A DNA stretch of 64,000 nucleotides from Caprimulgus europaeus (Eukaryota > Chordata > Aves > Caprimulgiformes > Caprimulgidae). Position 1 is the first letter of the stretch. The number at the start of each line of letters is the position of its first letter. The position numbers and the translations under genes are program-made. Shown here piece by piece: positions 1-11,060 of this stretch. The DNA is taken from contig OU015539.1 of the NCBI GenBank assembly GCA_907165065.1, positions 12,794,816 through 12,858,815 on the forward strand, written 5' to 3'. Under the pieces are notes generated by a model. The model saw only the letters and a list, made by a program, of their open reading frames with translations. It did not search any database and was not told where the DNA came from.

Positions 1-2800
1 TAATTTTGGATTAACAAAGCAAGGTTAGTGTATGTTCTGAACATAAAATTTATCCTTGTTATCCTTGTTGTTGGAAATACCCTTTTCATTTAAAATGGTG
101 TCCTAGACACAGCTTTGGAAAATGTAGCAATTTTCAGCAAGTTGGTAGTTAGCAATGCTGTCTACATGTCCCCTGGAAATCTGCTGTTTCTGTGGGCAAG
201 GTGAAGATGGCATTTCCATCCATTAGCCTATGACTAATCAAGAGTTAGAGGTTACTCTCAGCTGCTCTTTTCTGAAAATAGTCTCTTGAAGTCCTTTCAG
301 CTACCAAAAGCACGACCAAATGCAACACTGAGATCAGCTCAGTTCTGAAACAGAACTGAACCAAGGAATACGTACACACATTTCCTGGTTTGGTTCAGCC
401 TAATCTCCTTCTCATTAAAAATAAACCTCCAATACAATGGTCATTATAGCAGGTGGTACAATTTATCAAATCGTTCTATACAGCAGCAACACGGGAGTCA
501 TGAGCAGGGGTAAGAAGACAGGTACTGAACAATGCCTAGTTACGGTTATTGCCTGGGATACAGCAGAACAGGCAAGAGAAGGGAGTTGGGAAAACCAGAA
601 GCATGGACTAATGACAACAGAAGATTGGTCAGGAGCTCATGCAGATTCAAGATATTTCAGATGTTTCCTCTCCCACAGGTACTTCCCCTCCTATTCCAAG
701 AAATAGCTTCAGTACCACAGAATCCACCATGTGGTGTCTGTTAGCAAATGTTGACTTTTTCATGGCGACTGATGTAGGTACATCTAGATTGTGTATTTAA
801 ACATCACAGTTTTGTTTTCATTTCTTGTAAGAAGCATTTGACTGAGGTTAATGTTTTATATCAACAGAGTAAAAATAGCTAATTCTGGGCCCAAAGGTCA
901 TACACATCAGCACAACTTGAGTTCTGAAGTGCTTTTAACCTTGATTTTTCCTTGTAAGCCAGGTCCTTTAAAATATACACCACATTTAATCCAGTCTCAC
1001 AAGCGGCGGGGGTGGGGGAATCAAAACAAAAAAAAAAAAACAAAACCCAACGTAACATTTTAACTGTCTTTGGAAGACCATAATAATTTGACAATCAGAG
1101 GGATCTGATTGTATTTGAGACAATATTTGCCAGGAAACACATACGACAAATACAGATCACTTTACAGAAATGAATACAAATCAGAAATATCAGCACACTG
1201 AAAAAAAGACATCTTCCCCATCTGATTCATTAGATTTTTGGCACCCCAATTAAATTCTGACAAGCTAGTATTCCAGGCACAGTAAAATATTGTTGTTCCA
1301 CTAGGCTTGCTCCAATGTTTAGTCATAAGATCCATACAATAATAACAGAACAGTGGCCTATCTTGACCAACAGTACATTAGTTATTATCTGCAGCACAAA
1401 CACCTACCACTTTATACTAACATTTTGGCAGTTAATCTAAACATAGCACTTAAAGCTACATCATAATTTTGAGATCTAACTGGGTCATTTTCCTTCCAGC
1501 TGGCACCAGTAAAAAGTATTTTATAACAAAAAAGTAAATGAAACTTTTTTTACGAGGGTTTTTTTTTCATTCTTTAATGGCAGAAGCACAAGTATGATTT
1601 CAAGCACACACGACACATTTTTCAAGGCCTGTTCGCGGTGATGCTAGCTGGGTGAATTACAGTAAGATTTATTGTGCAGTGGTGTATGTCTAATTTTCCA
1701 TCTACTGCTGGGAGCTTCAGTTGGCAGGAACTAACAGAGACGCCCATTATGTACAGCCTGGTTCAAACTGTGGTTTTGGTGCAAACTCTCAGGGACAAGA
1801 ATTTACTCCACATGCTGGCGAGAGGATAGGGAGAAAGCTGATGAAAAGAACAAGAAGAGGACTTTTTAAATGGCTTCCTAAATATTTGGCGTCCCATCCC
1901 TTCTCCAAATTGTTTTGTGGCAAGGGGAGACAGGGGAGAAGTCACAACAGATTTTCTTGTAAAAATTGTGTGATATTCAATGGTTATGAAACAAGGCAGC
2001 TAATGACTTATTTTTATTGTAGCAAGGTGCCCTGTTGACAGGATTCAGAATGAACAGGAGCTCACCAGAACAGAGTTCTCAACACTTTACTCCCCTGTCC
2101 TTTTGTTCTTTTTTCTCCCTCCACTGCCCTCAAGTACTGGAAACACAAGTCCCTTTTTAAACAACCATCTAGAAACTCCCTTCCCTTGCCTTCCTCTACC
2201 TTATTCTGGTTTTCTCAAGTGTTCCATGTGCATTCCCAGCTAGCTGACTTGACATAGCCCATGCAAAGTGAAGGTGAAGAGAGAAAATAACAGAAGGGAT
2301 GATTAGAGGGGAAAACCAGAACAAATACAAGAAAAAGCAAAGTCCGAGAGGGGTAAGAGAGAAGAGGAGTGACACTGTGGAACTCAGATTGCCAGCAAGA
2401 GATACATGCAGAGTATGAGAGGTTAGCAAGGCTGGAGAGAGACCTTGAGGAGAGGAACAGGTTAGAAAGAAAAAAATTAAAATGGAAGTGGAAAAAACCA
2501 GTATGAATAATATAGTGGGAGGGTGCAATAACAAACTAAATGACTTATTCAGACCAGAGCTGGGATCCATCTCGCTGAGCCACAAAGCACATCATTTTAA
2601 TACACTGAGCACTTCATCTCAGAGATGTAGCTGGAGACAAGGTCCATAACCACATCCCTGCTTCCTCAGTAACAACTCGTCAGGGAGAGAGCAAACCATA
2701 TGATATGCCATGCTGCTTCTATGCCAGAGCAACAGGGGAAAAAAAGATGATTTGTGTAGTCTGCTCCACAACTGGCACTCAGAAAAGGCATTCTGCTTTA
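1..2800. other. Intergenic DNA, no gene recognised
   Basis: AT-rich sequence with short non-descript ORFs. Notable only for an A12 run near 1030, a pyrimidine-rich stretch (about 2090-2220) and a purine-rich stretch (about 2265-2530). Confidence 0.6.
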
Positions 2801-2805
2801 ACAAT
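2801..2805 (+). repeat. Target-site duplication, left copy (ACAAT)
   Basis: Immediately abuts the TG of the LTR; identical to 3957-3961. Confidence 0.85.
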
Positions 2806-3956
2806 TGTATTGGGTTTGCATGGCAAGGTTTTGCTAGTGGAGGCAGGACATAGGATGGCTTCTGTGAGAGAAGCTGCCAGAAGCTTCCCCCATGTACGAC
2901 CTGACACAGCCAATGCCAGCCGGCTACAAGAACGGACCCGCCGCTGGCCAAGGCCGAGCCCATCAGTAACGCCTCTGTGATAACATAATTAAGAAAAAAA
3001 AAAAAAAAAAAGGAAGACAGGGAAAAAAAAAGCTGCACACTTTGCAGCTAGAGAGAGGAATGAGCAGATGTAAGAGAAAACAACTCCACAGACACTGAGG
3101 TCAGTGAAGAAGGAGGGGGAGGAGGTGCTCCAGGCACTGGAGCAGAGATTCCCCTGCAGCCTGTGGTGCAGACCATGGTGAGGCAGGCTGTCCCCCTGCA
3201 GCCCATGGAGGTCCATGGTGGTGCAGATGACCACCTGTAGCCCGTGGAGGACCCCACGCTGGAGCAGGTGGATGCCTGAAGGAGGCTGTGACCCCGCGGG
3301 AAGCCCGCGCTGGAGCAGGTTCCTGTCAGGACCTGTAGCCCGTGGAGAGAGGAGCCCAGGCTGGAGCAGGTTTGCTGGCAGGACTTGTGACCCCGTGGGG
3401 GACTCGCGCTGGAGCAGTCCCTTCCTGAAGGACTGCACCCCATGGAATGGACCCAGACTGGAGCAGTTCGTGAAGAGCTGTCAGTCATGGGAAGGACTCA
3501 CGCTGGAGAAGTTGGTGGAGAACTGTCTCCTGTGAGAGGGACCCCACGCTGGTGCGGGGGAAGGAGTCCTCCCCCTGAGGAGGAAGCAGCAGCAGAAATA
3601 CCGTGTGATGAACTGGCCCTAACCCCATTCCCTGTCCCCCTGTGCTGCTGGGGGGAGGAGGTGGAAAATTGGGAAAGAGATTAAGCCCGGGAAGAAGGGA
3701 GGGATGGGGGAGGTGTTTTAAGATTTGGTTTTACTTCTCATTCTCCTCTGATATTGATTGGTACTAAAGTAAATATGTTTTTTTCCCCCAAGTAAAGTCT
3801 GTTTTTCCCGTGCCAGTAATTGGTAAGTGATCTCCGTCCTTATCTCCACTCACGAGCTTTTCATTATACTTTTCTCCCCCTGCCCATTTGAGGAGGGGGA
3901 GTGATAGAATGGGCTTTGGTGGGCATCCGGCCTCTGGTCAGGGTCAACCCACCACA
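2806..3956 (+). mobile_element. Solo LTR of an avian endogenous retrovirus (ERVL-type by TSD length)
   Basis: A 1,151-bp element starting TGTATTGGGTTTGCATGGCA and ending GGGTCAACCCACCACA, with the TG...CA termini typical of LTRs. It is flanked by identical 5-bp copies ACAAT (2801-2805 and 3957-3961), so it is a complete solo LTR left by recombination between two LTRs. A 5-bp duplication fits ERVL-like elements. The ends and interior resemble a multicopy LTR I recall from many bird genomes; the exact subfamily is not determinable here. Contents: an A18 run (2994-3011), a G+C-rich array of diverged ~45-51-bp units (about 3137-3560), and an AT-rich 3' part. No gag, pol or env sequence accompanies it. 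The ORFs inside are artefacts of the repeat array. Confidence 0.9.
3137..3560 (+). repeat. Minisatellite-like array inside the LTR
   Basis: The motif CTGGAGCAG or a close variant recurs at 3137, 3259, 3310, 3361, 3409, 3458, 3503 and 3549, i.e. spacings of 51, 51, 48, 49, 45 and 46 bp after 3259. Diverged units between 3137 and 3259 also carry GCAG. Each unit has a CCCGTGG/CCCATGG-like block before the motif. Confidence 0.8.
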
Positions 3957-3961
3957 ACAAT
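3957..3961 (+). repeat. Target-site duplication, right copy (ACAAT)
   Basis: Immediately follows the terminal CA of the LTR; identical to 2801-2805. Confidence 0.85.
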
Positions 3962-6900
3962 GCAAATGAAGCAACAAGTGAAAAATATTCAACAGTCCAT
4001 AAACCTGATGTTCTTTCTCAGTGGTCTTCAAACACTCATATATCCAATCACAGTATTATGCTTCAAGTTTACAGTACAGAACAATGACCTAGGAATAATA
4101 TCTTTTTCTATCTTTTGGTTTATATTAGGTACCATTTACTATCCTCATAAAATGTGCTTCAACTATCAAATTTTATGTAATCTTTTTGATTCTCTCAGGG
4201 TTGCTAGTACATATCTATAACCTACAGTGTAGTTCTGTAGCCACACATGGGATGGCACTGTTAAAATTAGCCCTCATCACATCTCTCCTCCACTCTGCCT
4301 CTTTGTAAGCAGCAGATTCAAAGCAAAGGTACGTTTTTATTCCCTAGAACTGTATTTATCCACCACAATTTGACATCACTTATTTTTATGCCTGGTTACT
4401 CAGTTACTATTTTTACTTTGTATCAAGTATGGAAAACCCATGCCTGTAGATGTATTAATGCTATGTTATGATTTTTGGAAGCTTTTGCAGCAGAGAGGAG
4501 AAGCAAGCGAATGGGTGCGGTATTACAACGTGCAATGTGGTATTTCATTCTCTCTAGAGATCTGTAATTTTAATGCACATTGAAAAAAATATTAAGGAAA
4601 ATGTATAGAACATAAGGAACCAATTTTCTTCCTTAAGGAAGAAAAAAAACAAAAACAAAGAAACACCTTTGGGCTGTAAGCATTAAAAACAGCAGTCCAA
4701 ATGGAACCATTCAGCAAACCAGAATGGGGAATAGAGAGGGTAGGCAGAGCTAAGAAATAACCATTAAGTTTTGTCTGCCTCCTCTCTGCAGCCACATCTC
4801 TCTTAATCATCACTCAATTCATTAGCATTCTATAATTGTATGTCAATGTGACCATAAATTGTATATATGGGCAACAGCAGATGGAGGCTCCCTTGTACCA
4901 CACTGACTCATAAGAGAGGACATGACAAAAGTTTTTTGATGTTGTTAGATAAATATATAGACAGAACAAGGTCCAAAAAGACAGATGAAGTACAGTTAGA
5001 GCCCACCTAAAGCTAAGTCGCAAAAAGGCAAGTTTTCTTCAGACTTCTGCTATAACATTCTTGCCAAAAATCCCCTTCTGATCTCTAATCAAGCAATCAG
5101 CTCAACCATATGCAGGGTAGCAGGAGCGACCCTATACTGTCATGCAGAAAACAACCTGGTATTGTACAGCGCAACACTGTTCTCTGTGCCAGCATAGAAG
5201 CATGGCTCCAGAAATAGCATATACCTGTAGGTGATATTTAAAAAGAAAACCCACACACATGCTTTCAAGGATCTTTAGTACAACATACACATTGTGTGAA
5301 CTGTAGGCTGGAATAGCATATTATATAATACAGTGCCAGACAGGCCTCTCAGGACTTCGATTCAAAACCAAGTACTAGACACAGTACTTGATGCCAGTGC
5401 CTTTTTTGGCCAGCAGGAAGGGATACAGAACCCAATGTTGTAAAAACGGGTTATTAACATCTGTCCATTGAAAGCAGGGGGCTGGAACTGCATATTCTTT
5501 AAGTATATCTTTACCTAGTCTTGTATAAGAGCTAATTGTAACTGCAGCCCTCTTCTCCACTTATTTCTCAACTTAAGAAACCTTCACATTATACTCAAGA
5601 AACAGACTAATCACATACTGCTGTAGTTGCCACTAGCATAAAATAGCACCACCACATCAATAATACATCCTTCCAGATAAAAGGGTAAGCTTTCTGCTGC
5701 CTTCTAGACAGGAAGAAGTTCCACACCCAGAAAAATTCCCTTGAGAAGAAGTCAGAGATCTTTATGAGATACTGATTTGGCACAAGACATGGTAAGGTCA
5801 TAATTATCTAAAGTGTCCAATGGATACGGAGCGCACAAACCAAAATGGGCAAGCTGAGGTAACCTCAAAGGTTCCTAGCATTGTTTTCTATAGAATGTCA
5901 CCCACATCCTTAAATCTTTATCCTGTTTCATTTTTTAAATGGATAGTTCAACACAAGAAGCCAGGAAAACCACCCTTCCATGACACTGGCACAAGGAAGT
6001 CTGGACACTTATGTCTCTCTAGACTTTACATACCTTGCCCCACGTAGCCTTGTCATAGCCCATCCAGACCAAAAGAGATGGAAAAGAAATGGGTGGAGGA
6101 TGCTATGCACTAGCAAACTAACTTAGCATTCAGCTGGTTAGGATCAGCATTTTAGGGAAATATTTCCCCCTCGGGAATACTACCGAATTCCACTTCAGGT
6201 CTCATAGAGATTTTAGCATGGCTGGAATTAGTGGCCTGGACCCTAGTTTCTACTCATAAAAGAGAGATCCATCAGTATCTTCTAGCAGACAAAAATAAGA
6301 GTGTAAACCACAAGTTTTCTTGAAAGCATTCAAAACTCACATGAACATTTTTTTTTTTTTCCCAAATAATATTACATGCATAATTTTTAAGCTCATAAAC
6401 CAAAAGAAAGTAAAGTTTCAAAGGCCATTAGTCACCAAACTCCAACTGCCACTGGCCTTTGTGCTGGAAAATCTCCACATAATACCAAAGAACATTTCCT
6501 CTGCGTTTGATTATAAGTTGTGTGGAACTTCACCACCACAACGCATACTGGTAGAAGTACTATTGCCTTCACATTGAAAATCAGAGGAGCATTTCTTTGG
6601 ACAAGTTCAATTCCAAATTACTTTGCAATACTGCAAGACTTTGAAGAAATCCTCCTTTCACATGTATTTTTAATAAGTAAAGAGTAATAAAAGAAACAGA
6701 TGTCATTATGCTCTATTGTGAAGAAAGCAGAATAAAACAATCCAATAAACCAGTTCACTGAGGAAAAGAACTCTAATAACCAGATGGATGGAAGATAAAG
6801 AGTATCAGCTTACACTACCTCTTTCTTTATATACATGTGTCTAACAAACTGAACAAACTCGGGACAGAGAACTCACCTAGGATGCCACAGGTTTCAGAAA

Positions 6901-9900
6901 AGGCAGTGCTTGTAGTAAAGCCTTCTAAGCTTTGCAGATGTAAGCCCTCCTTCCACAAAAGCAAAAAAGCAGAGTTCAGGTTCTCCCTCTACCTCTTTTA
7001 TAGAAAACAGGTGTGATACCTTCTTAACATGTTTCTGTGTTTGAGACACTGATGAGGATCAGTGGAGTCTTCCAATGAGAGGGGTTCTTTGCTAAACACA
7101 GATTGGAGACACCTGTGGCAACATTTCAGTTCCCCAGGTGTGTTCTTCCTCACTCACATCCACCTGGGCAGCACACAGACTGAGGGGGTTTTCTCCTTCC
7201 TGAAAAGCTCTCCGCCAATGTAATAGGACAAGGACAGCTTGAGCCCACTTGTACTTTAACATACTAGGTCTGTAGTGTTACTGCAATACCAAGAAGCAAA
7301 CCCCAGGAATGGCAAGGTAAAGGACTGTGCTGTTTGCAATCAATGCTGATGCAAGCCTTGCTCTTCTTCATTGTTTCAGAAGCATGCAGGTACTCGGCCC
7401 CGCTTTACACACGTCCTGCCTTGGATTTACTATGGCAGCTCACTTTGGTGAAGTCAAGGTACAAGACACTCCCAAGCTACTGATGCTGCAGCTAGCTTGT
7501 TCACTCGTCATCCAGACCTTTCCAGTCAGATTTTTCATACTGAAAATGTAGGACTGGAAGACAGGCAAGAATCATTTTAAAAAACCCTAAGAATTCTCAC
7601 CTTGGCTGTAATGTGAGGAGGAGTCCTGCTAAACCAATGGTTAACAGGGTGGGAAGGCAAGAGCAGCAATAATTCTCATTCTAATATATCTCTAGCAGTC
7701 AAATTATCCACTTATTAGCTGGCATGTTTCTCTTTAACGAAACTATAAAAAGAATCACAGCCAAAAATGATATTTTATGAAAAAGAAGAAAGTGAGAATG
7801 AGATCCCATTTCTGGTATTCTATCACATTTCACTGTAGTGTGCAGCATCAACTCATTATTGATAAAACTAGTAATTTACCAGAATTTTTTGCTTTTCACA
7901 TATAAAAAGTATCAGGCTTAAGGTGACTCTCTGTAGTAATCAAGCAGTCATAGACCTCAGTATGCAGAGTTCTGTGCTCTGTGAAAGGAAGCAGAAACAG
8001 TGCAAGCTAAGGAAAGCCACTCCCAAAAGCTGAGAACTGAAAGTGTTTATTGTTCATTTTCCAAAAACATCAAGCATCTTAAAGCTAGGATTTTCAAAGG
8101 GGCCTAAGAGAATTGGGTACTTCTAAACCTACTGCAATTCAGTGGCATTTAAATACCTCTGTTTCTAAGTCTGCTCCAAAAAGAGATTTAAGGTGGGATT
8201 TTTCCTTTTAATTTACCATTCTCAAGCTTGGTGCCTTATTTTCAGTGGGCACTGTGAGACATAAAACAGACCACTCAGTCAAAGCCTTCCAGGACACCAT
8301 GAATTTACCGCTGTGGTGGCTGTTGTAGGACTAGAATTTCTTTCAGCAATTTTTCCATTTTGTTTTTCAGTCATTTCTACTGTAAATTATTGTCTGCTTT
8401 CTTGCATTGGGAGGAAAAAGCAAGCATAAGAAAAACATATCATTCAGAAATACAAGCAGATGAAATTCCTGATTAACATGAGGTAAAAATCCCAACATCC
8501 ATTAGCCTAACAAGAACCCTATTTGCAGTTTAAAAAAACAAACAAACAAAAGTGTGAGAAATTATGCATCTGTTCCCATCAACAGCAGTAAAAGCTAGGA
8601 ACAAGCTTGCACCCAGATAGCTACATTTTGGGTGCCAATATTATATTAATTACATTAAAAATGGAAAAACAGAAACCCTTCTGCCTCCTTCATTTAGCTC
8701 ATAACCACATTTTTCCTATTTTTTCTAGAAAACGAGTGTTTTTCCATTTAAAAGGTGAGAGCCACTCTGTAGTTACAAGTGGTACTTTTTGACTTTCTTA
8801 ATACAACCCTGTGGCTACAATTAACACAACGGATAAATAGCAGATCAAATTAAGGTCTAATCCTGTTTTACTTACAGGTATAATCCTTGCAATAAATTGC
8901 AGTTTAAGCTGTCGGAGGTAAATGAGGAGAGATGGAAAGCGTGATCTATGATGCCTGAATTTTAAGTATTCAGACAGTAAAAGCAAGTGTGTGAGGGAAG
9001 ATAAGCAAGTATCAAGACAGAAAATTTTGAAATTTTAACATGGTTTACTGATTACTGTAAGATACCAAATATAGCCAAGATGCATGTTTTGCACAAAGCT
9101 TTAAGAAAAAGTAGCAAATTTTGTATTTCTCTATATAAGCTATTTACTGCTTACTTTTATCCCTCACATGGGAATAACATTTTCAAAAGAGAAAGAGAAT
9201 GCCATTTTTCTTCTCATTATTTCAGAGTGCTTTAGGTTCATTTCAGAACTTCATTGTCTTTGAAGTTTGGGGAATAAGGGAATGCAGACTGTTTCCATGC
9301 ATGGCCTTATTGTTGTGGAAATTCACTATTTCATCCCCTTAAAAATGAATAAATAACAGAACCAATTTGAAGTCCTTCACAACCTGCGATTCTTATAGTC
9401 ATCTTAAGGCTGCATACCGTCTGATCTATTTCGTTTGCAATTCAATCACAAACTCCTTGCAGTATAAAAATAAAAAACATTGTAAAAGAAGTACGTACTG
9501 TCTTAAAGCATGATCACTCTAAGGATTTTTAGGGAGGGATTAAATCAAGGCAGGTAGCTTTAGGAATTGTTATCTGAGGCACATAACATCTAATATGAAT
9601 CCCAAGACTGTATCTGGAAAAATACTGTGCACTTACTGCCAAGCGCTGAACCAACTGTCTGCTTCCTGTAACACAAGTGGGAGGAGGACATACTGAGAAC
9701 TTCAAAGAAGCAACCTGTTAGTAAGAGTAACCAGAGAATTCAAAATAATTAACTGTCCTTACTGACATGTTGACCAAACAATGTAGTGTTGTAACTCCAC
9801 TCTTCCCCTCATAATAATATGCTCCAACCTCTGCCTTTTGCTTCTCCTACTGTGAGAAAGGCAGAAAGAACAGTACAAATTACCAACCCTCACATTCTCA

Positions 9901-10035
9901 GGTAACTCTGACTTCTCTTCACCCAGGCCAGGTTTGTCCACTGAAATCAGAAATGGGGGCATTCAGCCCATCTGGCCTTTTGCATCAGCTCACAACCCAA
10001 AAAGAATCACTTGTGCCATGGGCAAGACCCACAGC
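3962..10035. other. Intergenic DNA, no gene recognised
   Basis: Six kilobases of AT-rich sequence without convincing exons, repeats or RNA genes. If the putative minus-strand transcript from the CpG island is real, its 3' end could lie here; AATAAA in minus sense occurs at 8051-8046. Confidence 0.55.
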
Positions 10036-10170
10036 TCAGGCTGCATCATTAACAGCTTCTGCAGCCCGTTGAAGGCGAGCAGATACATCTAAGACAAGTT
10101 CCTCAGCAGCAAAGGCTGCAGTAGGAAAAGTGAAGGGTGGGTCAAAATGTAAAGCTTTAAGCTGAGGCAT
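10036..10170 (-). CDS. Candidate 44-codon ORF in a putative spliced exon; unrecognised
   Basis: On the minus strand, ATG at 10170-10168 opens a 44-residue frame ending in TGA (10038-10036). The protein starts MPQLKALHFDPPFTFPTAAF, continues AAEELVLDVSARLQRAAEAV and ends NDAA. The second half could form an amphipathic helix; there is no transmembrane or signal segment. A strong 3' splice site (CCTTTCTCCTCCTTGTGTAA then TTCAG, ending at 10202) lies about 30 nt upstream of the ATG, so the exon may start at 10201. The CpG island 400-700 bp further upstream holds a minus-strand donor (CTGCCGG followed by GTAAGG at 10580-10575), making a two-exon transcript plausible. Against it: the ORF is short, an overlapping short upstream ORF (ATG at 10188) precedes it, and I recognise no family. 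It could also be a chance ORF in a lncRNA. Confidence 0.35.
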   Translation of the reverse strand: MPQLKALHFDPPFTFPTAAFAAEELVLDVSARLQRAAEAVNDAA

Positions 10171-10289
10171 TACATTTTTTTCTGATCATACCTTGTGACT
10201 ACTGAATTACACAAGGAGGAGAAAGGTTTCCTATACCCACTCTGAGGCCTTTCTGAAGGTGCTTCTGCTTCCAGCAGCACTGTGAGAGC

Positions 10290-11060
10290 CACAACACTCG
10301 GTCCGTGCTCCTCACGTCCCCTCCCAGTGACACAAACCCACCCCAGCCTCTCGCAGCCAGCGGCCCGCAGCTCCAGTCACCCAGCGCCAGCACCCACAGC
10401 GGATGCGATAGAGTTTAACGGTACCTGCTTCCCCCCAGATCAAAGTAAGCCCCGCGCCCAACCTCTTCGCGGAGGCCTGGAGATGCTGGGAGGGGCAGCG
10501 GGTGTATTTCCTCTTCCCTTCGCCCGCAGCAGGTACGTCCCGAGGGCGCGAAGAGCCGCGGGCGGGTCGGCGGTCCTTACCCGGCAGGGGCGGCGGTGAG
10601 GGCTGCCGGCGGCTGGTCCCCTCAGCCCGGCTGTGCGCGCGGGGCCGCCGTTGGGCCGCTCCTAACGCTTGGCCGCCCAGGGCGCGCGCCGACCGTTGGG
10701 CGGCCCTCGCGGAGGCGGCTCAGGGCGCGCGAGGCTCAGCTGTGCCGGCAGCCGCGCGGGAAGGAGGCGCGCGGCGTCGGCGGGCGCTGAGGGACGCGGC
10801 TGGTGCTCCGCGAGGCCGGGCAGGTGCTCGCCGCGTCCTCCTTCGACGGGCTCCAAAAAGCTCCGTCACCCGCGTTCGGCTGCGGCTGAAACGCCGGACG
10901 GCACCTCAGAAAGAAACGTTCTGCCCCGCGCTGGGCCAAGAACGGCGCAGTAACAACCGACGGACAACAACAACAGCCAGCTTTACAGCTGGCGGAACTG
11001 GGCAGTCTCGCTGCCCCTCAGTAGTTGTCCCTACTGACCACAGGAGGGGCCCAGGAGCTG
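10290..11060. promoter_or_regulatory. CpG island, probable promoter (possibly bidirectional)
   Basis: Abrupt change from AT-rich DNA to a G+C-rich, CpG-dense block, densest about 10540-10930 with many GCGC and CGCG runs, then back to AT-rich DNA after 11070. No TATA box is evident. Splice donors point both ways: GTAAGG on the minus strand (10580-10575) and CAG followed by GTACGT on the plus strand (10530-10538). It is the only CpG island in the window and lies about 4.3 kb past the inferred SOX6 3' end, so it is not a SOX6 promoter. It could drive a minus-strand small gene, a plus-strand lncRNA, or both. Confidence 0.7.
10581..10930 (-). other. Putative non-coding first exon inside CpG island
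   Basis: Minus-strand sequence ending at the donor CCGG followed by GTAAGG. I see no ATG on this strand in most of this interval, so it would be 5' UTR. The exon is inferred from the CpG island, the donor and the downstream acceptor at 10202-10204; the transcription start is a guess. Confidence 0.3.

Noticed and set aside
2989..3535. Several 100-150-codon ORFs on both strands
   Set aside because: They lie in the solo LTR and follow its internal repeat array; no retroviral or host domain is present.
9759..9962. 67-codon minus-strand ORF with an acceptor-like TTTCTGATTTCAG, as a second exon of the putative small gene
   Set aside because: It lies downstream of the stop of the 44-codon ORF, has no clear donor and no recognised motif; kept only as a possible part of an untranslated region.
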